From the NCBI GenBank assembly GCA_029051915.1, contig JAIDKM010000170.1:1-5574 (forward strand): 5,574 nucleotides of DNA, written 5' to 3'. A program made the position numbers and the translations under genes. Numbering within the stretch: the first letter of the stretch is position 1; each line of letters opens with the position of its first letter. This document shows, in pieces, positions 1 to 5,198 of the stretch. The notes beneath the pieces were generated by a model. The model saw only the letters and a program-made list of their open reading frames with translations. It was not told where the DNA came from and made no database searches. The DNA is from Alistipes sp. GTDB taxonomy: Bacteria; Bacteroidota; Bacteroidia; Bacteroidales; Rikenellaceae.

Positions 1-281
1 AATACTTCGCCGGCGACTTGTAACTTTCCGCTTCCGGAGAGGAAGAAGTAGTGGTTTTCGTGATTTTTGTGGGTGTTAAGAAATCCGGTTTCGGTGCCGG
101 GTCGGAACGTCTGGAACGAGAACTCGGCGCCCGTCGCTCCGGCGGCCGTACCGCCGAACACTTTTCCCGGAATTTTGATTTCGGGGCCGAGTTCCAGCAG
201 GTAGTCGCCCAGCTCGTTGAGTTTGCCCATGTCGATCGCGCTGAAATTGGCCGCCGCCGCAATGTTTCGAATCTGTTTCAT
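1..281 (-). CDS. Cupin-domain protein, C-terminal part cut by left window edge
   Basis: The frame is open from the ATG at 281 down to the window edge, giving 93 full codons. It begins MKQIRNIAAAANFSAIDMGK. A small beta-barrel cupin of the conserved-barrel type is suggested by the order seen: a lead-in with GKVFGG (residues 39-44), the strand AEFSFQTFRPGTE (52-64), then the cupin motif 1 region with FLNTHKNHENHYFFLSGSG (67-85) and the start of the next strand. Of the usual metal-binding pattern HxHx(3,4)E, the first His reads Asn69 and the position five after His71 reads Asn76, so the metal site may be altered. The substrate is unknown; such cupins may be isomerases, dioxygenases or sugar/ligand-binding proteins. 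The start is supported by a good promoter ending about 40 bp upstream. The gene is divergent from an HxlR regulator, which probably controls it. The cupin family is well supported; the function is not. Confidence 0.85.
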   Translation of the reverse strand, partial: MKQIRNIAAAANFSAIDMGKLNELGDYLLELGPEIKIPGKVFGGTAAGATGAEFSFQTFRPGTETGFLNTHKNHENHYFFLSGSGKLQVAGEV

Positions 282-321
282 TGTTGTGTCTTTTGAATGG
301 TTGTCGGTTGATTTTCGGCTG

Positions 322-353
322 CAAAGATAGCGGGCAGGAATCGCCTTGTCAAG
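322..353 (-). promoter_or_regulatory. Bacteroidetes-type promoter of the cupin gene
   Basis: Reading the minus strand, a -33 element CTTG (353-350, within CTTGACA) is followed after 20 bp by TATCTTTG (329-322), a perfect match to the TAnnTTTG -7 box. Transcription should begin near 316, leaving a leader of about 35 nt before the ATG at 281. The candidate operator half-sites begin right at the upstream edge of this promoter. Confidence 0.8.
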
Positions 354-390
354 TAGATACCTGAATGTCAGATAGTTACCTCGAAGTAAC
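351..390. promoter_or_regulatory. Candidate HxlR operator: clustered A(A/G)GTA half-sites
   Basis: Four copies of a five-base half-site are seen: AAGTA at 351-355, TACCT (AGGTA on the other strand) at 358-362 and at 377-381, and AAGTA at 384-388. The last two form a near-palindrome GTTACCTCGAAGTAAC (375-390, 14 of 16 positions symmetric). The sequence TAG(A/T)TACCT is also repeated directly at 354 and 373. HxlR-family regulators bind short TAC/GTA-type inverted repeats near divergent target promoters. The cluster abuts the cupin -33 box and lies about 45 bp upstream of the regulator's own promoter. That it is an operator is inferred from this pattern and position. Confidence 0.5.
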
Positions 391-435
391 GATTGCTGGG
401 ATTCAATGGTTTGGTAAATGAAGAAAAAACGATAT

Positions 436-466
436 TTTCTTTCCGAAAGTTTTTTACTTACTTTTG
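436..466 (+). promoter_or_regulatory. Promoter of the HxlR-type regulator
   Basis: TACTTTTG at 459-466 fits the TAnnTTTG -7 consensus exactly. The -33 element is weaker: TTTC at 436-439, 19 bp upstream. The expected transcription start near 472 gives a leader of about 15 nt before the ATG at 487. Confidence 0.75.
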
Positions 467-486
467 TAGAGTAAAGAACGGAAACG

Positions 487-858
487 ATGGATCGAACGAC
501 ACTCTGTCATGCCTTGCATCCCGACTGCCCGATTCGCAATGTGCTGGCGCGGATCGGCGACAAATGGTCGCTGCTGGTGATTTTTACGCTCGACCGGATG
601 CCGGCGGCGCGTTTCGGCGAGCTGCTCCGGGCGTTGCCCGATATTTCGCAGAAGATGCTGACCGTTACGCTTCGTACGTTGGAGGAGGACGGACTGGTCG
701 ACCGTACGGTCTATCCCGAGATCCCGCCGCGGGTGGAGTACCGTCTTACGCATCGGGCGCAGTCGTTGTTGCCGCACCTGAATGCGCTGATCGCATGGGC
801 TTGCGAGCACATGGAGGCAATTCTCGAAGACCGGAAAGCTGCGCGAAAAATCCGCTGA
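487..858 (+). CDS. HxlR-family winged helix-turn-helix transcriptional regulator
   Basis: The product is 123 residues, the normal length for this family. The HxlR signature is clear: CPIRNVLARIGDKWSLLVIFTL (14-35, N-terminal helices including the IGxKW motif), RFGELLRALPDISQKMLTVTLRTLEEDGLVDR (42-73, recognition helix and start of the wing), and PRVEYRLTHRAQSLLPHL (80-97, end of wing and start of the dimer helix). The family binds DNA as dimers. Some members (YodB, CatR, HypR of Bacillus) sense quinones, hypochlorite or disulfide stress through an N-terminal Cys; here Cys14 occupies the conserved position just before Pro, and Cys7 is also present, so thiol sensing is possible but unproven. 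The start is set by the promoter 21 bp upstream. The gene is divergent from the cupin gene, its likely target, and convergent with the DAHP synthase 58 bp downstream. Confidence 0.94.
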   Translation: MDRTTLCHALHPDCPIRNVLARIGDKWSLLVIFTLDRMPAARFGELLRALPDISQKMLTVTLRTLEEDGLVDRTVYPEIPPRVEYRLTHRAQSLLPHLNALIAWACEHMEAILEDRKAARKIR

Positions 859-916
859 CCGGGCCTCCCGATTCGCAAGGGGCGAAACCCGGTGCGAGAC
901 CGCCGGCCGGCACGGA

Positions 917-2005
917 TCACCGGTCGGCGCCGCCGTCTCGTTTCTCGTCGATCGTCTGCATCTGTTGACGGATCGACTCTTCGTGGATGATCCGGAGGAT
1001 GCTTCGCATGAACTCCCTGTCCATTCCCAGTTCGGCGGCCTGTGCCGTTCGCCGGGTCAGCAGTTCTTCGTAGCGGCGGGTCTGCAGCACGGGCATGCCG
1101 TGCTCTTTTTTGTATCGTCCGATTTCGCACGCGACACGCATGCGCTCGGCCAGCACCTCCAGCAGCCGGTCGTCGAGCTTGTCGATCCGCTCGCGCAGTT
1201 CGTTGAGGTTCTCGGTCGGAACGGCCGTTTCGCGGATGACCAGTTCTCCGAGGATCCGTCCCAGCGTCCGGGGATCGATCTGCTGTTCCCGGTCGCTCCA
1301 GGCTTCGTCGGGCGAGCAGTGCGCCTCGACGATCAGCCCGTCGAATCCCAGATCCATCGCCTGCTGCGACAACGGGGCGATCAGCTCGCGCCGGCCGCCG
1401 ATGTGGCTCGGGTCGCAGAAGATCGGCAGCTCGGGATGGCGGCGGTGCAGTTCGATCGGAATGGCCCAGACCGGCTGGTTGCGGTAGCGGCTCGTGTCGA
1501 GCGAGGTGAATCCCCGGTGGATGACGCCGAGGCGGCGGATGCCGGCGTTGCGGATGCGTTCGACGGCTCCGATCCAGAGTTCGAGGTCGGGGCTGACCGG
1601 ATTCTTGACCAGCACCGGTACGTCGCAGCCGCGCAGCGCGTCGGCCAGTTCCTGCATGGCGAACGGATTGGCGGTAGTCCGGGCGCCGATCCAAAGCAGG
1701 TCGATGCCGCCCGCAAGGGCTCTCTCCGCATGGTGGGGCGTCGCCACTTCCGTTGCCACGTACATGCCCGTCTCGCGTTTCACCCGTTGCAGCCAGCCGA
1801 TGCCTTCGGCTCCCACGCCTTCGAATCCTCCCGGTTTGGTGCGGGGCTTCCAGAGCCCGGCGCGGAAGATGCGGACTCCGCAAGCTGCGAGCGCCCGGGC
1901 GCTCGCAACGGTCTGTTCTTCGGTCTCGGCGCTGCACGGGCCCGCGATGACGAGCGGTCGGCGACTGCCGGCCTGCGGCGGGAAAATCGGTAGGAGTTCG
2001 TTCAT
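917..2005 (-). CDS. Bifunctional DAHP synthase / chorismate mutase
   Basis: This 362-residue cytoplasmic enzyme condenses phosphoenolpyruvate with erythrose 4-phosphate to give DAHP, the first step of the shikimate pathway, and converts chorismate to prephenate for Phe and Tyr. The synthase domain spans about 15-260 and is of the KDO8PS-like (type I beta) kind: GPCSAE (22-27), LWKPRTKPGGFEG (51-63), VKNP (133-136), HRGF (163-166), CDPSHIGGRREL (197-208) and EAHCSPDEAWSD (227-238). Cys24, His201, Glu227 and Asp238 match the known metal ligands. The AroQ-type mutase domain is about 265-348: ELRERIDKLDDRLLEVLAER, then GRYKKE and EESIRQQ. Positions equivalent to E. coli Asp48 and Glu52 read Gln308 and Tyr312 in an ungapped alignment. 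The ATG at 2005 was chosen because the open frame upstream runs through a hairpin and a tRNA. There is no promoter of its own that I can see, so it is probably co-transcribed with the tRNA. Fused mutase domains often let prephenate inhibit the synthase. Confidence 0.95.
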   Translation of the reverse strand: MNELLPIFPPQAGSRRPLVIAGPCSAETEEQTVASARALAACGVRIFRAGLWKPRTKPGGFEGVGAEGIGWLQRVKRETGMYVATEVATPHHAERALAGGIDLLWIGARTTANPFAMQELADALRGCDVPVLVKNPVSPDLELWIGAVERIRNAGIRRLGVIHRGFTSLDTSRYRNQPVWAIPIELHRRHPELPIFCDPSHIGGRRELIAPLSQQAMDLGFDGLIVEAHCSPDEAWSDREQQIDPRTLGRILGELVIRETAVPTENLNELRERIDKLDDRLLEVLAERMRVACEIGRYKKEHGMPVLQTRRYEELLTRRTAQAAELGMDREFMRSILRIIHEESIRQQMQTIDEKRDGGADR

Positions 2006-2035
2006 GGCGTTTCGCTCGGGAGAGGCGCGGCTATA

Positions 2036-2076
2036 CGGAATGCGCCACCCCGATCGGGATGGCGCGACTTTTTCCG
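2036..2076 (-). promoter_or_regulatory. Strong hairpin between tRNA-Thr and the DAHP synthase gene
   Basis: The core is an inverted repeat at 2042-2065: six pairs (GCGCCA/TGGCGC), one C-A mismatch, three C-G pairs and a GATC loop. An outer CGGAA/TTCCG pairing (2072-2076 with 2036-2040) extends it. On the minus strand, which reads from the tRNA into the synthase gene, no U-run follows, so it does not look like a full terminator in that direction. On the plus strand it is followed by GACTTTTT (2066-2073), which would suit a terminator of antisense transcription. It may limit readthrough, stabilise the processed mRNA end after tRNA maturation, or act in attenuation; the sequence does not decide. 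Confidence 0.6.
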
Positions 2077-2148
<72 letters not shown>

Positions 2149-2169
2149 ATATTGCCCTCAAGAGCGATG

Positions 2170-2200
2170 CAAAAGTACACAAGAAAAATGAAAAGACAAA
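2170..2200 (-). promoter_or_regulatory. Promoter of tRNA-Thr, probably also serving the DAHP synthase gene
   Basis: On the minus strand TTTG (2200-2197) is followed after 19 bp by TACTTTTG (2177-2170), a full match to the Bacteroidetes consensus at both boxes. The expected start near 2164 gives a short 5' leader before the tRNA at 2148. No comparable promoter lies between the tRNA and the downstream gene. Confidence 0.85.
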
Positions 2201-2205
2201 AAAAA

Positions 2206-2237
2206 TGTGCGTTTTTCGTAAGAATTTTCTACCTTTA
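2206..2237 (+). promoter_or_regulatory. Probable promoter of the threonine dehydrogenase gene
   Basis: TACCTTTA (2230-2237) matches TAnnTTTG at five of the six defined bases, with a weak TGTG (2206-2209) 20 bp upstream. A second overlapping candidate is TACTTTCA at 2236-2243. It starts just beyond the divergent tRNA promoter without overlapping it. Transcription near 2244 would give a leader of about 18 nt. It is clearly weaker than the tRNA promoter. Confidence 0.5.
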
Positions 2238-2261
2238 CTTTCAAATAATAACTCCGAACGA

Positions 2262-3215
2262 ATGAAAAAGATCCTGATTGTCGGTGCCGGCGGGCAGATC
2301 GGTTCCGAGCTGACTTCTTATCTGAGAAATATTTACGGCGATTCGCATGTCGTCGCCACCGACATGCGCGACTGCCGCGAACTGGGCGAGGCGGGGCCGT
2401 TCGAGGTGCTCAACGCGCTGGATGCGACGGCGATGGCTTCGGTCGTGGCCCGTTATCACATCGATACGATTTTCAACCTCGTAGCTTTGCTGTCGGCCGT
2501 CGGCGAGCGCAATCCCCAAATGGCGTGGAGTGTCAACATGGGAGCCCTGAACAATTCGCTCGAAGTGGCGCGCCAGCACCATTGCGCCCTCTTCACGCCG
2601 TCGTCTATCGGTGCTTTCGGCCCTTCGTCGCCCAAGGACGGCACGCCGCAGGACACCATCATGCAGCCCACGACCATCTACGGCATCTGCAAATATACGG
2701 GCGAGATGCTCGGCAACTATTACCACCATAAGTACGGCGTCGATACTCGTTCGGTGCGCTTCCCCGGCATCATCTCCAACGTTACGCTTCCCGGCGGCGG
2801 TACGACCGACTATGCCGTGGAGATCTATTACGCGGCCGTGAAGTCGGGCCGCTTCACGTGTCCCGTTCCGGCCGACGTCTACATGGACATGATCTACATG
2901 CCCGATGCCCTGCGCGCCTGCGTCGAGCTGATGGAGACCGACCCCGCGAAACTCATCCACCGCAACAGCTTCAACCTCGCTTCGATGAGTTTCACTCCCG
3001 AGATCATCTGCGCCGAAATCAAGAAGCGCATGCCTTCGTTCACGATGGACTACGACGTCGACCCCGTCAAGAAAGCCATCGCCGAGAGCTGGCCCAACTC
3101 GCTCGACGACACCTGCGCCCGCGAGGAGTGGGGTTGGAAACCCGAGTGGGATCTCTCGCGCATGACCGACGACATGCTGGAGCACATCCGGCAGAAATTC
3201 AGCGCGGCGGAGTAG
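2262..3215 (+). CDS. tdh: L-threonine 3-dehydrogenase, short-chain dehydrogenase (SDR) type
   Basis: The 317-residue product should oxidise L-threonine to 2-amino-3-oxobutyrate with NAD+, in the cytoplasm. It is an extended SDR related to UDP-galactose epimerase: GAGGQIG (8-14) binds the dinucleotide, and Asp34 at the end of strand 2 favours NAD over NADP. The active site is TPSSIGAFG (112-120) with Tyr140 and Lys144 (YGICK). The block GGGTTDYAVEIYYAA (178-192) is characteristic of SDR-type threonine dehydrogenases, as known from Flavobacterium and animals, and separates them from true epimerases. The frame stays open far upstream through the tRNA and antisense to the DAHP synthase; the ATG at 2262 is right because it starts the Rossmann motif and follows the promoter. 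The usual partner, 2-amino-3-ketobutyrate CoA ligase (kbl), is not in the window. The alpha/beta hydrolase gene follows after 49 bp and is probably in the same operon. An uncharacterised epimerase activity is the less likely alternative. Confidence 0.9.
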   Translation: MKKILIVGAGGQIGSELTSYLRNIYGDSHVVATDMRDCRELGEAGPFEVLNALDATAMASVVARYHIDTIFNLVALLSAVGERNPQMAWSVNMGALNNSLEVARQHHCALFTPSSIGAFGPSSPKDGTPQDTIMQPTTIYGICKYTGEMLGNYYHHKYGVDTRSVRFPGIISNVTLPGGGTTDYAVEIYYAAVKSGRFTCPVPADVYMDMIYMPDALRACVELMETDPAKLIHRNSFNLASMSFTPEIICAEIKKRMPSFTMDYDVDPVKKAIAESWPNSLDDTCAREEWGWKPEWDLSRMTDDMLEHIRQKFSAAE

Positions 3216-3264
3216 CGCCGGCGCGGTTCTTGCCGGGATTTTGTCGACCGAAAAACCGAATTCC

Positions 3265-4215
3265 ATGAAAAAATCGTTGCGTTGGACGGCCGCGGTGGTC
3301 GTCGTGGCCGTCGTAGTCGTTGCCGGCGGCAGCCTCTACCTGCTGGCTTATTCGCTTACGCCCCAAAAGACCATGCGGGCCAAGAATGCGTCGGCCCGCG
3401 ATTACATGGTCTCCGAATATCCGTTTCTCGGGCCGTGGCTCGACAGTCTCGAAACGACGGGCGCCCTGCGCGATACGACGATCGTCGGGGCCGAGGGCGA
3501 GCGCCTGCATGCCATCTATGCCGCGGCACCTCGTCCCACCGACCGCACGGCCGTCATCGTGCACGGGTATACCGACAATGCCGTCCGCATGTTGATGATC
3601 GGCTACCTCTACAATCACGATCTGGGTTACAACATCTTCCTGCCCGATCTCTATTTTCATGGCCGGAGCGAAGGCCGTGCTATCCGCATGGGGTGGAAAG
3701 ACCGCCTTGACGTGCTGCGGTGGATGGAGATCGCCGATTCGGTCTTCGGCGGCCATACGCAGATGGTCGTGCACGGCATTTCGATGGGTGCCGCCACGAC
3801 GATGATGGTCTCGGGCGAGCCGCAGCAGCCTTATGTGAAGTGTTTCGTCGAGGATTGCGGCTATACCAGCGTCCGCGACGAGTTCGCCAAGGAGCTCCGG
3901 GAGCAGTTCCACCTGCCGGCTTTTCCGCTGCTTCCCGTTGCCAGTTGGTTGTGCGACCTGCGCTACGGGTGGAATTTCTGCGAGGCGTCGGCCTTGGAGC
4001 AGGTGCGCAAAAGCGCCCTGCCGATGTTTTTCATCCACGGCGATGCCGACGACTTTGTGCCCACCTCGATGGTCTATCCGCTTTACGAGGCCAAGCAGCA
4101 GGGCGACAAGGAGCTGTGGGTCGTTCCGGGTGCTGCGCACGCCCTTTCGTATCGCGACAACCGTGAGGAGTACACCCGCAGGGTAAAAGAGTTTGTCGGG
4201 AAATATATCGAATAA
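3265..4215 (+). CDS. Membrane-anchored alpha/beta hydrolase (serine hydrolase)
   Basis: The product is 316 residues. After MKKSLRW comes a Val/Ala-rich membrane segment (about 9-29), with no lipobox Cys and no clear signal-peptidase site, so it is probably a signal anchor with the enzyme facing the periplasm. The catalytic domain starts at about 75. It shows the oxyanion-loop motif HGYTDN (100-105), the nucleophile elbow GISMG with Ser173, the acid in HGDADDFVP (258-266, probably Asp262) and the catalytic His292 in GAAHALS. This is the Hydrolase_4/prolyl-oligopeptidase-like fold; the substrate (ester, peptide or acyl group) cannot be told from sequence. The ATG at 3265 is preferred over a TTG at 3241 because it begins a normal positively charged anchor. 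No promoter was recognised in the 49 bp after the threonine dehydrogenase, so the two are probably co-transcribed, although no shared pathway is evident. A strong terminator overlaps the stop codon. Confidence 0.88.
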   Translation: MKKSLRWTAAVVVVAVVVVAGGSLYLLAYSLTPQKTMRAKNASARDYMVSEYPFLGPWLDSLETTGALRDTTIVGAEGERLHAIYAAAPRPTDRTAVIVHGYTDNAVRMLMIGYLYNHDLGYNIFLPDLYFHGRSEGRAIRMGWKDRLDVLRWMEIADSVFGGHTQMVVHGISMGAATTMMVSGEPQQPYVKCFVEDCGYTSVRDEFAKELREQFHLPAFPLLPVASWLCDLRYGWNFCEASALEQVRKSALPMFFIHGDADDFVPTSMVYPLYEAKQQGDKELWVVPGAAHALSYRDNREEYTRRVKEFVGKYIE

Positions 4216-4249
4216 AGGTGAAAAGTCGTTCGCTTAACTTTTCACCTTT
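4214..4249. terminator. Bidirectional terminator between convergent genes
   Basis: AAAGGTGAAAAGT (4214-4226) and ACTTTTCACCTTT (4237-4249) form a perfect 13-bp stem around a 10-base loop. The stem is A/T-rich and ends in T residues on the plus strand (TTTT at 4247-4250); the minus strand continues CCTTTATT. It overlaps the stop codon of the alpha/beta hydrolase on one side and contains the stop codon (4242-4244) of the minus-strand gene on the other, so both convergent genes share it. Confidence 0.8.
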
Positions 4250-5150
4250 TACCTTTCACTTCTGACCTTTCGTAGGCGTCGATCATCGAGCCGCGCGTGC
4301 GGTTGACGATGCGGGCGCCGAGCGTCGCGGCATAGTCGCGCAGCACTTCGTGGCCGCGGAAAAGTTCGGCCACCTCGGCCAAATAGACCGACATCGTGTA
4401 GGGACGGGGCGGCACTTTCTGGAATATCGGCCGCGGCGCGGCGGGTTCTCCGCCGTCGTAGTAGTGGCGGTCGGCGCGGCACAACCGGTTGCCGTCGTCC
4501 ACGCACAACCCCTCCAGCAGCGTGTGATCCACGCCATAGAGTTCGATCCGCTTGTACCCCAGCAGCAGGGCGATGTATTCGCCTACCTGCACCACCGTGC
4601 CGAAGTTGGCGCTGCCCAGGCCGCGGCGGTAGAGCCAGAATTCCAGCCGGCGGAACCCTCGGTACATCTGCGTGTGGAACGGGATGATGCGGATGTTGGG
4701 GTTGGGCAGCGCGGCCCGGTAGTCGAACCGTTCCGGATTATAATATTGTACATAGAGGTGCATCGGCCATGCGACCCGCTCGTTGAGCGTGCGGTAGAGC
4801 GCCGCCACCCGGTCGCGCTGGGCCGTGTCGCGGAAGAACATCGGGTCGGAGAGGACATAGTAGGCCGGGCGCAGTTCGGCGAAGCGGTCGTCTTCGGCGA
4901 AGAAGTTCACCGCCATGAAATCGCGCTCCTCCCCCCGCTTCGTCTCTTCCAGCAGGCGGGGCAGTTCGCCGGCCAGCGCCGGGCCGTTGCCCAGAACGGC
5001 CATCGTCGGCGCCGGTGCGCCCACCGTTCCGGCTCGTCCGACATAGTTGCGGAAATTCTCCTTGACGGCCATCACCGAAAAGTAGAAAGCGGTTTCGTAG
5101 AGGTTCCGCAGGAAGAGGTCTGTCTTTTCGAAAAGGGTCATCGGCAGCAT
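4242..5150 (-). CDS. Putative sialyltransferase/MptE-like (DUF115-type) protein, probably polysaccharide-related
   Basis: The product is 302 residues from the ATG at 5150. An N-terminal amphipathic stretch (5-37) precedes a Rossmann-like core with LGNGPAL (53-59), DFMAVNFFA (77-85), PAYYVLSDPMFF (95-106), VQYYNPERF (134-142) and, near the C-terminus, GEYIALLLGYKRIELYGVDH (190-209). The order GNGPSL ... N-F ... DP-F ... A-x-x-LGYK-I-x-L-x-G-x-D resembles both the family 42 sialyltransferases (Cst-II type) and the MptE-like/DUF115 proteins found in surface-glycan loci. I cannot choose between them, and catalytic residues are not certain. There is no membrane helix or signal peptide. Longer starts (to 5192) are excluded because they would place the promoter inside the gene; 5141 (MTLFEK) is an alternative that leaves a longer leader. 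The C-terminal tail SEVKGKR is encoded by the terminator repeat. The divergent neighbour is a glycosyltransferase, which supports a glycan role. Confidence 0.75.
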   Translation of the reverse strand: MLPMTLFEKTDLFLRNLYETAFYFSVMAVKENFRNYVGRAGTVGAPAPTMAVLGNGPALAGELPRLLEETKRGEERDFMAVNFFAEDDRFAELRPAYYVLSDPMFFRDTAQRDRVAALYRTLNERVAWPMHLYVQYYNPERFDYRAALPNPNIRIIPFHTQMYRGFRRLEFWLYRRGLGSANFGTVVQVGEYIALLLGYKRIELYGVDHTLLEGLCVDDGNRLCRADRHYYDGGEPAAPRPIFQKVPPRPYTMSVYLAEVAELFRGHEVLRDYAATLGARIVNRTRGSMIDAYERSEVKGKR

Positions 5151-5157
5151 TATTATA

Positions 5158-5189
5158 TTTGCAAAAGTAGCAAAAGATCGGTATCTTCG
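5158..5189 (+). promoter_or_regulatory. Promoter of the family 2 glycosyltransferase, overlapping the opposing promoter
   Basis: TTTG (5158-5161) is followed after 20 bp by TATCTTCG (5182-5189), one mismatch from TAnnTTTG. The expected start near 5195 leaves almost no leader before the ATG at 5199 and about 10 nt before the ATG at 5205. It shares nearly all its length with the minus-strand promoter at 5162-5193. Confidence 0.7.
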
Positions 5190-5193
5190 CAAA
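5162..5193 (-). promoter_or_regulatory. Promoter of the sialyltransferase/MptE-like gene
   Basis: Reading the minus strand, TTTG (5193-5190) is followed after 20 bp by TACTTTTG (5169-5162), matching the consensus fully. The expected start near 5156 leaves only about 6 nt before the ATG at 5150 or 15 nt before that at 5141. The box lies inside a tandem repeat of GCAAAAG (5161-5167 and 5170-5176 on the plus strand). Confidence 0.82.
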
Positions 5194-5198
5194 AAAGA

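Noticed and set aside
859..892. Possible terminator after the HxlR gene (CCGGG/CCCGG with inner TTCGC/GCGAA)
   Set aside because: The pairing is interrupted by an eight-base bulge and has no T-run, so it is too weak to call, although some terminator between these convergent genes is expected.
965..1993. Long plus-strand open frame opposite the DAHP synthase gene
   Set aside because: It is an antisense shadow produced by GC-rich codon use; the minus strand encodes an unmistakable enzyme across the same bases and the plus-strand translation shows no family motifs.
3215..3224. Ten-base palindrome GCGCCGGCGC at the stop codon of threonine dehydrogenase
   Set aside because: It is short, has no loop and no T-run, and is easily explained by the GC-rich composition.
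2241..3266. 341-residue minus-strand frame opposite threonine dehydrogenase, and the similar frame at 3199-4140 opposite the hydrolase
   Set aside because: Both are antisense shadows of well-defined genes, with His/Arg/Gly-rich composition and no recognisable domain.
5151..5192. Longer start for the sialyltransferase/MptE-like gene at 5192
   Set aside because: The interval holds a consensus promoter for this very gene, so the added 14 residues would not be transcribed.
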